Positions 48,840-60,000 of a DNA stretch of 64,000 nucleotides are shown here, in pieces. Position numbers and translations under genes: made by a program. Under the pieces are notes generated by a model, which searched no databases, was not told the origin of the DNA, and was given only the letters and a program-made list of their open reading frames with translations. Within the stretch, counting starts at the first letter, position 1. Each line of letters opens with the position of its first letter. Source of the DNA: Apostichopus japonicus (taxonomy: Eukaryota; Echinodermata; Holothuroidea; Aspidochirotida; Stichopodidae); contig NC_092579.1 of the NCBI RefSeq assembly GCF_037975245.1, positions 30,091,666-30,155,665 of the forward strand, written 5' to 3'.

Positions 48840-51800
48840 GTAAACATTGTTCAAGGATCTAAGTTTTGTGTGAAGTATTCTAAGCCTTATCATTGGTAGT
48901 ATTTACGCGAATTTCTTAAACGATGTGGCCGTATAGGCCCTAGGCCTATCTACCCTACACCGTGAATTAGATTGATCGCTCACTTTAGTAACTGGTCCTG
49001 GTGAGTAGACCCAATTTGGTGTAACTTTAGAATATTCCACCACAGACACTCTTCTGAAAACAAGTATGTTCAGTTGCAGTGAAGTAAATAGCCCTGATGG
49101 AGCCATGTAATTTGAGAACATTGCAATGCTGTACGTGTCAAATTATTTTCAGAAAAACTGAAACTTAATCTGTATAGTAAAGGCTTCATAATTGACGCAC
49201 CCCCGTAATTGACGCACCTTCAATTATTACTAGCAACGATACAGCAGGCCACCTAAACTTTTTGCAGTCAAGCAGAATTACATATTTCATGAGTTTCAAT
49301 CCATTTCAGCTTTTTGCTGACCAAATATTTTTTAAGCTTTTAACACCCTCCCCCCAATTTTGCACGTTTTTGGGGCATTTGGAAATCTTACATCCTAAAA
49401 ATAACCGACATTACCTCAGTGTGATAACACTACTCTCTGGGACTTGACCTGTCTGAGCTTAGAGGCTCAGAGCATAGCAAACAGCACCTAAAGTCAATGG
49501 ATGTATACTAAGTCCTACACTACAGTTAGCTTATCGACGAATGTGTCAATTTAGGGGTATGAAAGAACTTGACACGGCAGACATTTTGTGGTCAAATTCT
49601 GCTCAATTGTACGGTGCATAAGAACAGAACCTTAAATATTTTGAGATCATAACATTTCTGAGGAACTACACATATGAAAAACACATTCAGTTAAGTGATT
49701 TGGATATTTCCTCAAGTGATAGACATCGTTGATCAAAGCCTTAAGTGCGGCAATTATGAGCCCACCATGCAGTACTACTAGGATGGAGGCTCCATCACAG
49801 TTTCAGTGGGGATGAAACTTTTATGTTGAGAAAAATGCATGTTGTGTACAAGTTTCATAAAGAGGACAAAGCCTCCTTTCTCAGGCCTTCTTTCAAAGCC
49901 TGCATCTGAAAGAAGCTGTTCATCTTCTAATTCTATTCTCAAAAACAGAAGAGATTCACAGGATGAGCAAACTTGAACAGAGAAACTTGCAAATTTTTAT
50001 GATCAAGGTGTCCTTTATTCATCCAGTTGGTCAATTCCTTGATATGAAGGTGTTCCCTGACAGTCACAGGATGTTTAATACTATGTGTTTATACAACATG
50101 GCCAAACGATAGCATATTTTACGGTCAAAGCATTATTTGACTGACATTAAAAATGCTACTAAAAGAGAATGAATTTAGGACCCTCCACACTATTTCCTGG
50201 TACAAGCACTGACAGAGAGAAGTTTACCCTGTTTGTCAAATATTGTTTTAGTAGGAAATAGAGTGATTTCTTGCTGCAACTTTGAGATACAAATGAGAAA
50301 ATCTTGCAAAATTCCACTTTCACTGTCAAAGCACGACTTGGGAATTTGACTTGGATCTCAAATATTCAACTTTTTAATCTTAAAGTTTCAGCACTTTTAG
50401 AAGATTTCATTTGCTTTTACTGTGCGCTACAGAGACCGCTATACTTTGCCTTAGGTATAAAACTCAAAACAACGCAATACAACAGTAAACAGCCGGCTCC
50501 TCGGCCGGTCAGATCAAATACTGTCTGTATTTAATCTCCTTTGGCGCATCAGTAATGGTAGTTTTCTAGTTTGTTAACAGCTATATTTGTTAAACATTAG
50601 TGTCATTTACTGAATACAAAGTTTGTTTGATCTGTACGTTCTAATTTTGGGGCATCTGTATTTGTTACCATGGCGATTATGTATGGTCGTACACTGAGTT
50701 AGTCTAAGTTTTCACCATTCCTTTCACTTTCCATCATCCTGCAGAAAAATGATCCCGATTCATACCTTTGGATGGTGAGTGTTTTGCATGATTACAATGG
50801 TTTTACAAATGTTTTATACAAATGTTAAATGTATAATATCTGAATTGTTTGTCTAGAACTGTAAACGTGATTTGCTCAGATATGAAACTATGAACAATCT
50901 TTGTTACAATCATTGGTGTGTGGCTTTATGCTGCCAATGAATTAACAGCTGGTTTGTGACTCTGTGTTTCAAGCCTCTGAGTAAAAAATGCAATAAAAAG
51001 AGTGAGAAAGAATTACTTATAGCCTGTTTCAAACTGGCTTCCTGAATTGTCAGTATATAATCATATTTTTGTAAATATAACTGATCCAACTGCTGTAGAA
51101 TATTTTGAATTCATATATCTCTCTGTTGAACTTTACTTAACAGCTAAAGTACTAATGATTATTTATATATATTTTCTTCCAGACATTATATTCTCTGCCA
51201 GCAGTCATCTGTTTCATGTATTTTCTTCGCATAACCAAGCCAGGTAAGTTCATTAAACTTGATTCTTTTTATGAAAATAAAAAACAAAGGTCTAGCAAGT
51301 TTTTTTTAACCATTCTTTGTAAGGAATGTCACTTTAACAATCAGGACAGTAGATCGAGTGGAATGATGGAAACTGAAATAAATAAACAAATGATTTTGCA
51401 CCTCTAATCATAATTTATCATGAAAAGACAATTTGACAAGCCTGACTTTTTAATTTTAGTAGAAAATTGCTTCAGAGGCAGGAGGCTGCCAAAGTTACAA
51501 ATCAGTCAGTTACTAATAGATATATATATTATTTCAAGGACAAGACTTCCAAGACACTTTAATAGTTGGAAGGGATGTCTGGCAATGTTGCGTACTTTTC
51601 GGAAGATTGTTGAATGGATACCTGTTGACGTCTACTCGTAACAAGTGAAGCCGGTGTGGCCAACACTTCAGCTTTACGCCATTTATTTCAACCTAAGTGC
51701 CTGGAACATTCCATTGAGTACATTCTTCCACCCTCTTGGTACTTGGTTTCAATTACTTGGTACGGAATTAAATCCGTTTGGATACTCCCCTACAAGAATG

Positions 51801-54245
51801 TGTTCAATATTAAAACAATTTTACAGCTAAAACAATATTAGCAGCCATTTCTTATACTGTAGCAGCTATCTTCCCTTTCATTGTTTTTGAAGTCTTTGGC
51901 AATTGTTTACTTTTCAGTTGTCGATTGTGATGGAACTTGACCTTGTACGATACATCTCTACGGTTCAGTGTGATGCCTGTCATAAACTTTTACCCACAGA
52001 TATCACAAATGTTTAGATTTATTGTTTTTTTATTTTGCATCCAGAATTTCGTTACGATTCGGCAATTTTCATTTCTACTTCAGATAATTTCCTACTCGTC
52101 AAGTTTGCTCAGCTACATATTGTGGTCTGTTTAATGGTTGGAGCCTACACCTGCATTAAGCTCACTAAGGCGATGGGTTCATCAGAAGGCAAGAGGTTAC
52201 AGCTACATGAACATGAAGAAGCAAGGTATTGTAGCTTTTGCAGGCAGTGGTATCATTTTGGGATAACCATGAGATCATTACGGGATAACCACGGGGTCAT
52301 TACGGGATAACCACGGGGTCATTACGGGATAACCACGGGGTCATTACGGGATAACCACGGGGTCATTATGGGATAACCATGGGGTCATAGTTTACAGTTC
52401 TCATTTTACATTGTATAATGAGGTATTTACCACTTTACTTACCCAATGTGTAGATGTCTACGCCACGGTCTGCTACGTTCTAATGTTGTATTTGTCTGAC
52501 TGAACAGATCTCAAACCATAAGCAATACCTACATAACTGTAATGTAAAATGTAACAGAAAATGTGTAATATTTACCAGTTTTTCTAATAAGTTACAGCTG
52601 AATAAAAATCTTTTCCCTTTATACCCCATCAGAATGAACTTTAGTTGGAGTATGTAAGCAACAAAGCCACCTTGGCATAGTTCCCAACATTTCCAAATTT
52701 GTATTCTTGGCAACCCATGTTGTAATTTTCCTAGCCTGGTGGTTTCTCGTAAATTTCTGTGTGGCCTAAAATCCCCAGATCACAATTTCTGCTCGATAAT
52801 AATTCAATTGCACATTGGCTGCTGGATACGATTGCGTAAGTTTGTGCGTAAGATAGTAACGGCTCGCACAAACATTTATCAAATCTTGGGGAAACAAATC
52901 ATTACAGGACAGGGCAGGAAGTTTACTGTCAGTTTCTGCTGGAAACATTGTTCACCAATCACATATTATGTTTTCCACTACCTAGTTTGTGGGCCCCCAT
53001 TGAAGCACTTGTGACCCCTTTTTTTTTTAGTTTCTGAACCGTACTTTGAGAATTCTGAACTTATTAGAAATGCCACATGGCAAGTTATAGAATCGAAGGT
53101 CTTACCACATAACACCAAGGAATATGTTGTAGCTTGGACACTAACAGGAATATCTTGCAGCCTGGGCACTAACAGGAATATCTTGTAGCCTGGGCACCAA
53201 GAGGAATATTGTTTAGCCTGGGCACAAAGAGGAATATTTTGTAGCCTGGGCACTACAGGAATATTTTTTAGCCTGGGCACCAAGAGGACTATCTTGTAGG
53301 CAGGCATCAAGAGGAATATCTTGTAGCCTGGGCACAAAGAGGAATATTTTGTAGCCTGGGCACTAACAAGAATATTTTTTAGCCTGGGCACTAACAGGAA
53401 TATCTTGTAGGCGGGGCATTAAGAGGAATATCTTGTAGCCTGGGCACTAACAGGACTATCTATTAGCCTGGGCACCAAGAGGAATATTGTGTAGCCTGGG
53501 CACAAAGAGAAATATTTTATATTCTGGCCCCAAGGAAACATTTGTAGCCTGGGCACTGAGAGATCATAAATAAAAGTTGTGAGAATAGATGGTCCATAAC
53601 TGCGTTGTCAACAGTGAAGTCTCTTTTCTCTTTCAGAGAATTAGGAGGCCTCTGTTTCGTAATCTGCTGGTTGGTGATAAATCTGAAGTTTCTGAGGTAA
53701 GTACTTCATAATAAATGAAAAAATCATATCAAAGAAGAGAGGGATTTTTTATCAGAATGTAAGTTTTGAATCTAGTGGAGCTCATTCAGGTGTAAGTTAG
53801 GTCACTGCTTGAGGCCAAGTTCTAGCTCCACAACTACCCTTCGCTCTTTTAGAAAGTTTATAAATGTGAAGCAATGAGTATTTCTGTTTTTGCTCTGCAC
53901 CTAATGCATACATCAGATTTTCAAATTTTTAAAAGATTATGCAATTACACATAAAAGTTACAGTAAATGTTTAAACCAAACATGTTAAATCAGACAGAAC
54001 TTTGACCAAAAGAAATTATTTAAAGTAGAGAGAGATAACTTTATAGAAATTTCTTGATCTTCTCTTCTAGATCAAATCTATGGCAACAGAGAAAGTTATC
54101 CTTCCTGCAGCTTTTTGTGGCGCTGTTTCCTATATTTTTATGGGTTACTGCTCATCGTAGTAAGACCTACCAGTCCAAAATCCCACCGCACTGTAAAACG
54201 GCTTTCCAAGGTCCGTCAGGGACTATGGAATGCATGTCCGAGTGA
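48774..54245 (+). CDS. TMEM220: TMEM220, transmembrane protein (6 exons, 190 aa)
   Basis: Joined exons: 48774-48839, 50745-50774, 51183-51243, 52045-52225, 53637-53696, 54071-54245. Phases agree and give 190 codons plus stop. The product matches the TMEM220 pattern I know from vertebrates: LWRLSNGIM at the start, then LAAYVQKNDPD, an SLPAV segment, AQLHIVV, EEARELGGL and a C-terminal PPHCKTAF. Four or five hydrophobic segments are visible, in exons 1, 3, 4, 5 and 6. It is a small multipass membrane protein whose biochemical function is poorly known. The length slightly exceeds the ~160 residues I recall for human, partly from the loop at the start of exon 4 and a longer C-terminus. Poly(A) signals lie at 54951 and 55035. 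Confidence 0.88.
50430..50575 (+). pseudogene. decayed duplicate of TMEM220 promoter and exon 1
   Basis: CTCCTTTGGCGCATCAGTAA encodes LLWRISNGSF then a stop, matching LLWRLSNGIM of exon 1. About 100 bases upstream, ACCGCTATACTTTGCCTTAG parallels ACCGCCGTACTTCGCCGTAG upstream of the real exon. It lies inside TMEM220 intron 1, lacks an ATG in the matching position and has no donor. Confidence 0.55.
50745..50774 (+). CDS. TMEM220: TMEM220 exon 2 (30 nt, aa 23-32)
   Basis: Acceptor CATCCTGCAG, donor ATG|GTGAGT, phase 0 both ends. It encodes KNDPDSYLWM, the conserved NDPD...W element after the first membrane segment. Confidence 0.83.
51183..51243 (+). CDS. TMEM220: TMEM220 exon 3 (aa 33-52)
   Basis: Acceptor TTTTCTTCCAG, donor CAG|GTAAGT, leaving phase 1. 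It encodes TLYSLPAVICFMYFLRITKP, the second membrane segment. Confidence 0.83.
52045..52225 (+). CDS. TMEM220: TMEM220 exon 4 (aa 53-112)
   Basis: Acceptor TTTGCATCCAG, donor AAG|GTATTG, phase 1 in and 2 out. It encodes the third membrane segment (FAQLHIVVCLMVGAYTCIKL) and an acidic loop LHEHEEA. A second acceptor, TACTTCAG at 52083, would start the exon at 52084, stay in phase and drop 13 residues. Confidence 0.8.
52255..52390. repeat. 22-bp minisatellite, about six copies
   Basis: The unit GGGATAACCACGGGGTCATTAC is almost perfectly conserved. It begins about 30 bases into TMEM220 intron 4. Confidence 0.95.
53123..53560. repeat. ~28-bp minisatellite, about 15 copies
   Basis: The unit is roughly AACAGGAATATCTTGTAGCC then TGGGCACT, with AAGAGGAATATTTTGTAG variants. 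It lies in TMEM220 intron 4. Reverse-strand frames over it (AQATKYSSLCPGYKIF) are repeat artefacts. Confidence 0.93.
53637..53696 (+). CDS. TMEM220: TMEM220 exon 5 (aa 113-132)
   Basis: Acceptor TTCTCTTTCAG, donor GAG|GTAAGT, phase 2 both ends. It encodes ELGGLCFVICWLVINLKFL, the fourth membrane segment. Confidence 0.83.
54071..54245 (+). CDS. TMEM220: TMEM220 exon 6 (aa 133-190, terminal)
   Basis: Acceptor TCTCTTCTAG, phase 2 in, TGA at 54243-54245. It encodes a last hydrophobic segment (LSFLQLFVALFPIFLWVTAH) and the conserved PPHCKTAF tail, extended by GPSGTMECMSE. Confidence 0.84.
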
Positions 54246-55040
54246 AACACTACCATCAGCTGTTCTCGTTAAAGTGAAAACTTTTCAAAGCAATTTTTTG
54301 CTTACATATTAATATTGCATTCCACAATGTATCTCTCTGTTGCTTCGAATCGAGATTTCTAAAAGAGAAAAGCAAGGAAAATTCTCAAGAAAATCAGATT
54401 TTGCATGCGAGTTATAATATTAAGATCGCATGAGGAGGAGCCTGTTGTAATGGATGGATGTTGTAAGGATTATTTAAACTATGATGGTATATTTCATCAG
54501 AACATACTTATTCATAATGGACTGTCCTTCATTTGTAAATGGTGTGTTTCATACTCAACTTGCTGTTTCCAATCTACATGGTAGTAGCATTGTGTCAGAG
54601 ACAGTGGGGGGGAATGAGAGTGGGTGAAGGGGGGGGGGGTGAGGAGGGGGATGTCTGGCAATGCTGCCTTCTTTTAGGTACTAGATTTTCGGTGCTCTGT
54701 AAGACTCAAATTGTATCTCTTTTGTATCACCCTACGTTAATATTATACCAATAGTTTTCTTGTAATTATTTTTAAAAAGTCTTAGACTACTCCCCATTCC
54801 CCTCCCCCATTTGTATTCCCCACACCTCAGTGCCAGGTAACCTCACTGTCATCTTTCATGGAGTTACCTTCAGGTAACCAAATGAAGTAACACTGTAAAC
54901 TACCGTTTGTGCAATTCCAGTTGACGTGTGTGTGCTCAGTCGTGTGCCGTAATAAATTAGTTTTAATATTGATGTATAGTTTGGAATTTACTCAACTGTA
55001 TCAGCTATTGCTAAGTTTATATGGAAGTTTTTAAAATAAA
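54246..55040 (+). other. putative TMEM220 3' UTR
   Basis: Noncoding sequence with candidate AATAAA signals at 54951-54956 and 55035-55040. It contains a G-rich tract near 54604-54650. Confidence 0.45.
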
Positions 55041-55658
55041 GTCTTTGCTTTTTCAAGGTTTTCAAATCTGTCATTGGTGCAACTCAATGGAGTTCTCAGA
55101 ACTTTGTTCACTTTACCTGTTTTGATAGCAGAATAAGTTGGGAGTTTAAACATTGATGCATTATGGGGAAAAAAACCAAGTATACCAATCTTTGTTTTGC
55201 TGCTGCAACAAAAAGTATTAGAATTCAGTCAATAAATGTAAAATATATTTGGTAACGAGTGAATTGGTTAATAATGATGTTATTTTATTCTGTTTTATGA
55301 GAATTTTAAAAGCTATAGAATTTGAAAACAGGTTTACAATAAATTATTTTTTGGCAGAAAATCATGGTATTTTTGGAGTGAATTTTTCAGTCAGATCATA
55401 TTTTTCTGTACATAGTTAACGACAAATTCACTTAAAGGTTACTCACTCTCTTGATGTTATAGAATCATAGTTTATGAACCAGAGTGAGAATGCATGAATT
55501 TGTCAATTCATTAATTTATTCATTAATAAGTATTTGGTGAGCTCAGCTTTTTTGCAATATATTAAAGGAAAACTTTAGCCACAAAATAAATGTTTATATG
55601 TTGATATATACATATATATTTATATATATATATGTATATATTTGTACAGTATATATAG

Positions 55659-55689
<31 letters not shown>

Positions 55690-56968
55690 TATACACACAC
55701 ACACACATTTGCTAATTATATATGATTAATCACAGGTTTCCACCAGTGTTCTTGGAGCATGTACCACAGCCCTTTATATTTGTTTTTGTAAGGGAGAGCA
55801 CTGTAGTGATTTTCAATTGACTTCTAAGTTCTAACCACATTTTTTGGGGGAAAGCTGATGATGTTAAAATAATTGTCACATTTTTTGTTGTGATATTTAT
55901 CAATCCTACTAATTGATTGTACTACTTCTCAAAGGCTTGGTTTACAAGTTGATGAAAACAGAGATATAGACAAACACAAGTTCATATTAAATGTTGGTTT
56001 TACTTTATTCAGTCTTAGATTTTGCCCGAAAACAAAGACTTGCCTTCACTAAAATTGTACATATTTAGAAAGCAAAAGGTGAACATAGAAATAAATCATT
56101 TCATATTTTTAGATGTATGATGTACAACTGTAAATTATAATTTTTGCAAGGTTGTTCTTTTCTTCAAGATGACTCATAGTGCTTCAAGGTGACTTGTTAA
56201 AGTGAATATAGAGACATTGCGATAACCATTAGAGAGACATATAGAGATATATATATAGAGACAAATAGGTAAAGTACATCGGCATTCACAACACCCATTA
56301 ACTAAGATGATGGAATGACTTTCTGCAAGGTAAAACATCCCCAGCCTCCACTCCCACCCCCCCCCCCCTCCACACACACACCAAATAACCACAAGTATCC
56401 TCCTGTTACTTCAGTTACACATACAATACTGTTTTGCAATTGGCTATAAATTTCATGCGGAGACTACATCGCTAAAGCATCAATTCTAGACCAAACTTCA
56501 TCTCAGATAAATCTATATTTTAGCCTTAAACTTAATGGTGAAACACAAATACAAGTTTGCTCCAGAAGCATGACTGGTACCCCACATCAATGGTACAACT
56601 TGTCACTCCCACCATGACTGGTACACTACATCAATGGTACAACTTGACTCTCCCACCATGACTTGTACACTACACCAATGGTACAACTTGTCTCCCACCC
56701 GGACTGGTTCCCTACATCAATGGTACAACTTGTCTCTCCCACTTTGACTGGTACACTACATCAATGGTACAACTTGTCTCTCCCACCATGCTGTTATTAC
56801 ACAAATTAGCTTGTTTCCAAAGCATACCTGCCACACTAGACCTATCTTTAGCTCAATAACCGGCATCCACTCAGCATGACAGCTAACAACCTACATCTAA
56901 TCTTCTCCACATAACTCTGCCTCTGTGAGATGTTAGCCACAGTTGCCTCCTGATCTCTTGGGACTCCC
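55041..56968. other. tail-to-tail interval and LRR gene 3' UTR
   Basis: AT-rich, with TA repeats near 55600-55690. A reverse-strand AATAAA near 56003 could end the minus-strand LRR transcript. It includes the ~44-bp tandem repeat at 56570-56790. Confidence 0.4.
56570..56790. repeat. ~44-bp minisatellite, about five copies
   Basis: The unit is roughly ATGACTGGTACACTACATCA then ATGGTACAACTTGTCTCTCCCACC. It sits 3' of the LRR gene stop codon on that gene's strand, so it may be in its 3' UTR. Confidence 0.92.
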
Positions 56969-57017
56969 TCAGAAATGGTGTGCAGCATAGGCTTGTGCTT
57001 CGGCAATCCTCTGCCGG
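56969..57017 (-). CDS. LRR gene terminal exon
   Basis: Acceptor CTTTTCACAG, phase 2 in. It encodes (S)RQRIAEAQAYAAHHF and TGA. A longer open frame over the same bases (74 codons, 56848-57072) is out of phase with the upstream exon and is treated as a shadow. Confidence 0.65.
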
Positions 57018-60000
57018 CTGTGAAAAGAAAAATGAAATAAAAGAACCTGAGATATGAACTCAAACCAGACAATACTCAGATGATACGGTCAGGATTTGAG
57101 ATTATAAAATGATACTTGGTTTGAAGAGTATTAACCTGTACCTGTCTCCCCAGGCTTCACAAATGCACTCCATTTATCTGTACCAGTAAAGCAGCATCTA
57201 GTGATCTTAGCCAGCATATCTCCCCTCTCATAACCAAGCAGAATCAGAGATTAACCTTGTAAGTTTGACAGGAATGGGGTACGTGGGAGGGGAAATGCTG
57301 TCCCAAAATATTGTCATGAAAAGTGTAAACATTGTTTCCCCCCCCCCCCCCCCACATTCCTTGGGTTTGTGGATTTTGTGTTCCCTCTATATCATATAGA
57401 TCTGTTTACTCTATCTTTGTGTACAAATATATATAATATCTTTAGTCCTTTTAAAAACTGGAATATGCTAAGCTGTTTAGATTGGAGATGTTTCAAACCA
57501 TTTTAAATCTTTGCAAAAACAATATATTTAAACATTTTCATTGCCTCTCTTGAATATAAAAGTCTGCACTAATGCAACTTATTATTGACATTGACCTAAC
57601 TAGGCTACTTGCTAAATGTACTCAACTTTGTGACCTTGTGTTGGTATAGTGCATTGTGGGGGATGAATTTCCAATATGGCTGTTCTGATACCATGTCTTA
57701 CCTTCTGAGTAATACGTGAAGAGGATTTGCAGAAACCATTTTCCTCTTTTACGTCTCAAAAATATGTTAACTTCTGAACTATTCTATCAAAATCAAAACT
57801 GGCTCTGATTGTATAAAGTAAAATGACTTTTATACCTGCCACACCTGCTGCTTGGTCGAGGAGTGGTGGGGGTGATCGAGGGGGGAGGTGTTGATTTCAC
57901 TCCACGGTGAACAGAGGAGTCCGACGAAGAATGGTCAGTTTTGTCCTTAATCACCTCTGATGGAAGAAAACTCATAGAGGCTCTAAGATCTGCAAAGCTG
58001 GAATATAAACAAACACAGAAAATAGACCATCGTCAAAGTAAATTATGTGAGGTCGATACCACAGGCTTGCATTTAAATTTTTTTTTATATTTTACATTCA
58101 AAAGAGAAAAGGAAAAAGTGGGTGCCTTACTGTACTAACACAAAATTCAATTGAAACTGCATCGGGCAAAAGTCATATCCAGTATCAATGTCAAATCTTG
58201 TGAAGGTTTCTTTATACATTTATACTCAAATTTCGAAAGAACAAATACATCTTCTTTGACAAGAGCACAGTTCAAATCGGTGATTTTTGGAGAACAAGAA
58301 CAGAAATGTTAGATCTAGAGTATAGCCATTAATTAGGGCTGGAGTACTCAAATTAATGCTTGAGTAGTGGTCTACGAACAAAAGGTCACTGCAGTGAGCA
58401 TCCTTGTAGGTGAAATGAAAACAAATTTCTGTCAATAAATGCATGATGTATGGTGGAACAATTTAAGATGAACTACTAATATACCCCAAGTCTGAGGTAA
58501 AGATGCATAAATTACTAAAATATTAGACAGTATTTACCTGGATGACAGATCTGCTTCAAACGTCGACAAAGAACTTTCTACATGTTGCAGTTGGTTTTCA
58601 ACCTGTCTGGTACTCAATGCTGGAAAAAAGAATTTAGCAATCAACAGCCATCACTATAAATATGAAATACAGTTGTGCTGAAATAAAATTACTTGCAAAT
58701 TCTACGAGAGAGTTACTAATGCGAATAGTTTGTGTAACAAATAAAAGGGTATTTATTACGATCCTGTACAGATCTTCTGCAGAGGCAGACTAAAGTGAAA
58801 ACAGAGGAATGCAAGTAAACTTGACTTTGAATAATGGCATCTCATAATGGTGGCTACATGAAGGGTGTGTACTCATACCTCATGCTGCCGACATGGGTCT
58901 CATCATAGGTACATCAGGGGTGTGTATTCTCACCTGATGCTGTCTTATAATGGGTACATGAGGGGTGTTGATTCGTACCTCATGCTGCCGACATGGGTCT
59001 CATAATGGGTACATCAGGGGTGTGTATTCTCACCTGATGCTGTCTTATAATAGGTACATGAGGGGTGCTGATTCGTACCTGATGCTGCCGACATGGGTCT
59101 CATCATAGGTACATCAGGGGTGTGTATTCTCACCTGATGCTGTCTTATAATGGGTACATGAGGGGTGTTGATTCATACCTGATGCTGCCTGCATGGGTCT
59201 CATCATAGGTACATGAGGGGTGTGTATTTCCACCTGATGCAGACTTATAAAAGGTACACGAGGGGTGTTGATTCATACCTGATGCTGCCGACATGGGTCT
59301 CATAATAGGTACATGTCCGAGGCCACCTCTTTGTTTCTTAACATGGAATCGATCCACCATTTCCAGACTTTCTAAAGACGAAGCTAAGTCTTGTTTGAAG
59401 GTTTGATAATTGGAGTCATCAGCGCAGACTGGATTATCTTCAAGGATTATCTCAGTTAGGTAGGAACACTTCTGTAAGCAGAGCTGGCAACAAAGGAAAA
59501 CAGACATCACATGACCAACATTGCAACTGACCAAACTTTCCCCAGAAGAGCACTTAAAAACTAAGCTACATACACTTTAGTCTGCATACTGTTAGTGTGG
59601 AGGGTACAAATGTTCTAAATATTATTTTAAAATTAAACATAAATGGTTAGCAAACTATCCACTAAGAGAATGTTTTCAAGTGAGAAGGCCTGCCATTTCA
59701 ATCCCAGCAGGATCTTCTGCAAAGGCTGAATGAAGTGAAATGAGATACTGCTCAAACATTATGCAAGAAAAGTTTTGGTTGCCTGGCAACATGTTATGCA
59801 TTCTCTCTCTTGTCTCCTCAGGAACAGTCAACTGATCTGATTTAATATGCCAGCAAAAACAACACCGATATCTGGAGTTTTCCTCTCATAACGAAATGGT
59901 CACCACTATGACATGCATCGACGGTTCGCAAGCTATAGGGAACAACCCAAAGGTAGGTTGCAAAATATTTTTCGGTGGGCCAGTTTCTTTTTCCATATGT

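Noticed and set aside
52978-53391. 137-codon minus-strand frame
   Set aside because: Product of the 28-bp minisatellite in TMEM220 intron 4.
56848-57072. 74-codon minus-strand frame over the last LRR exon
   Set aside because: Out of phase with the upstream exon. The phase-consistent frame ends earlier at RQRIAEAQAYAAHHF.
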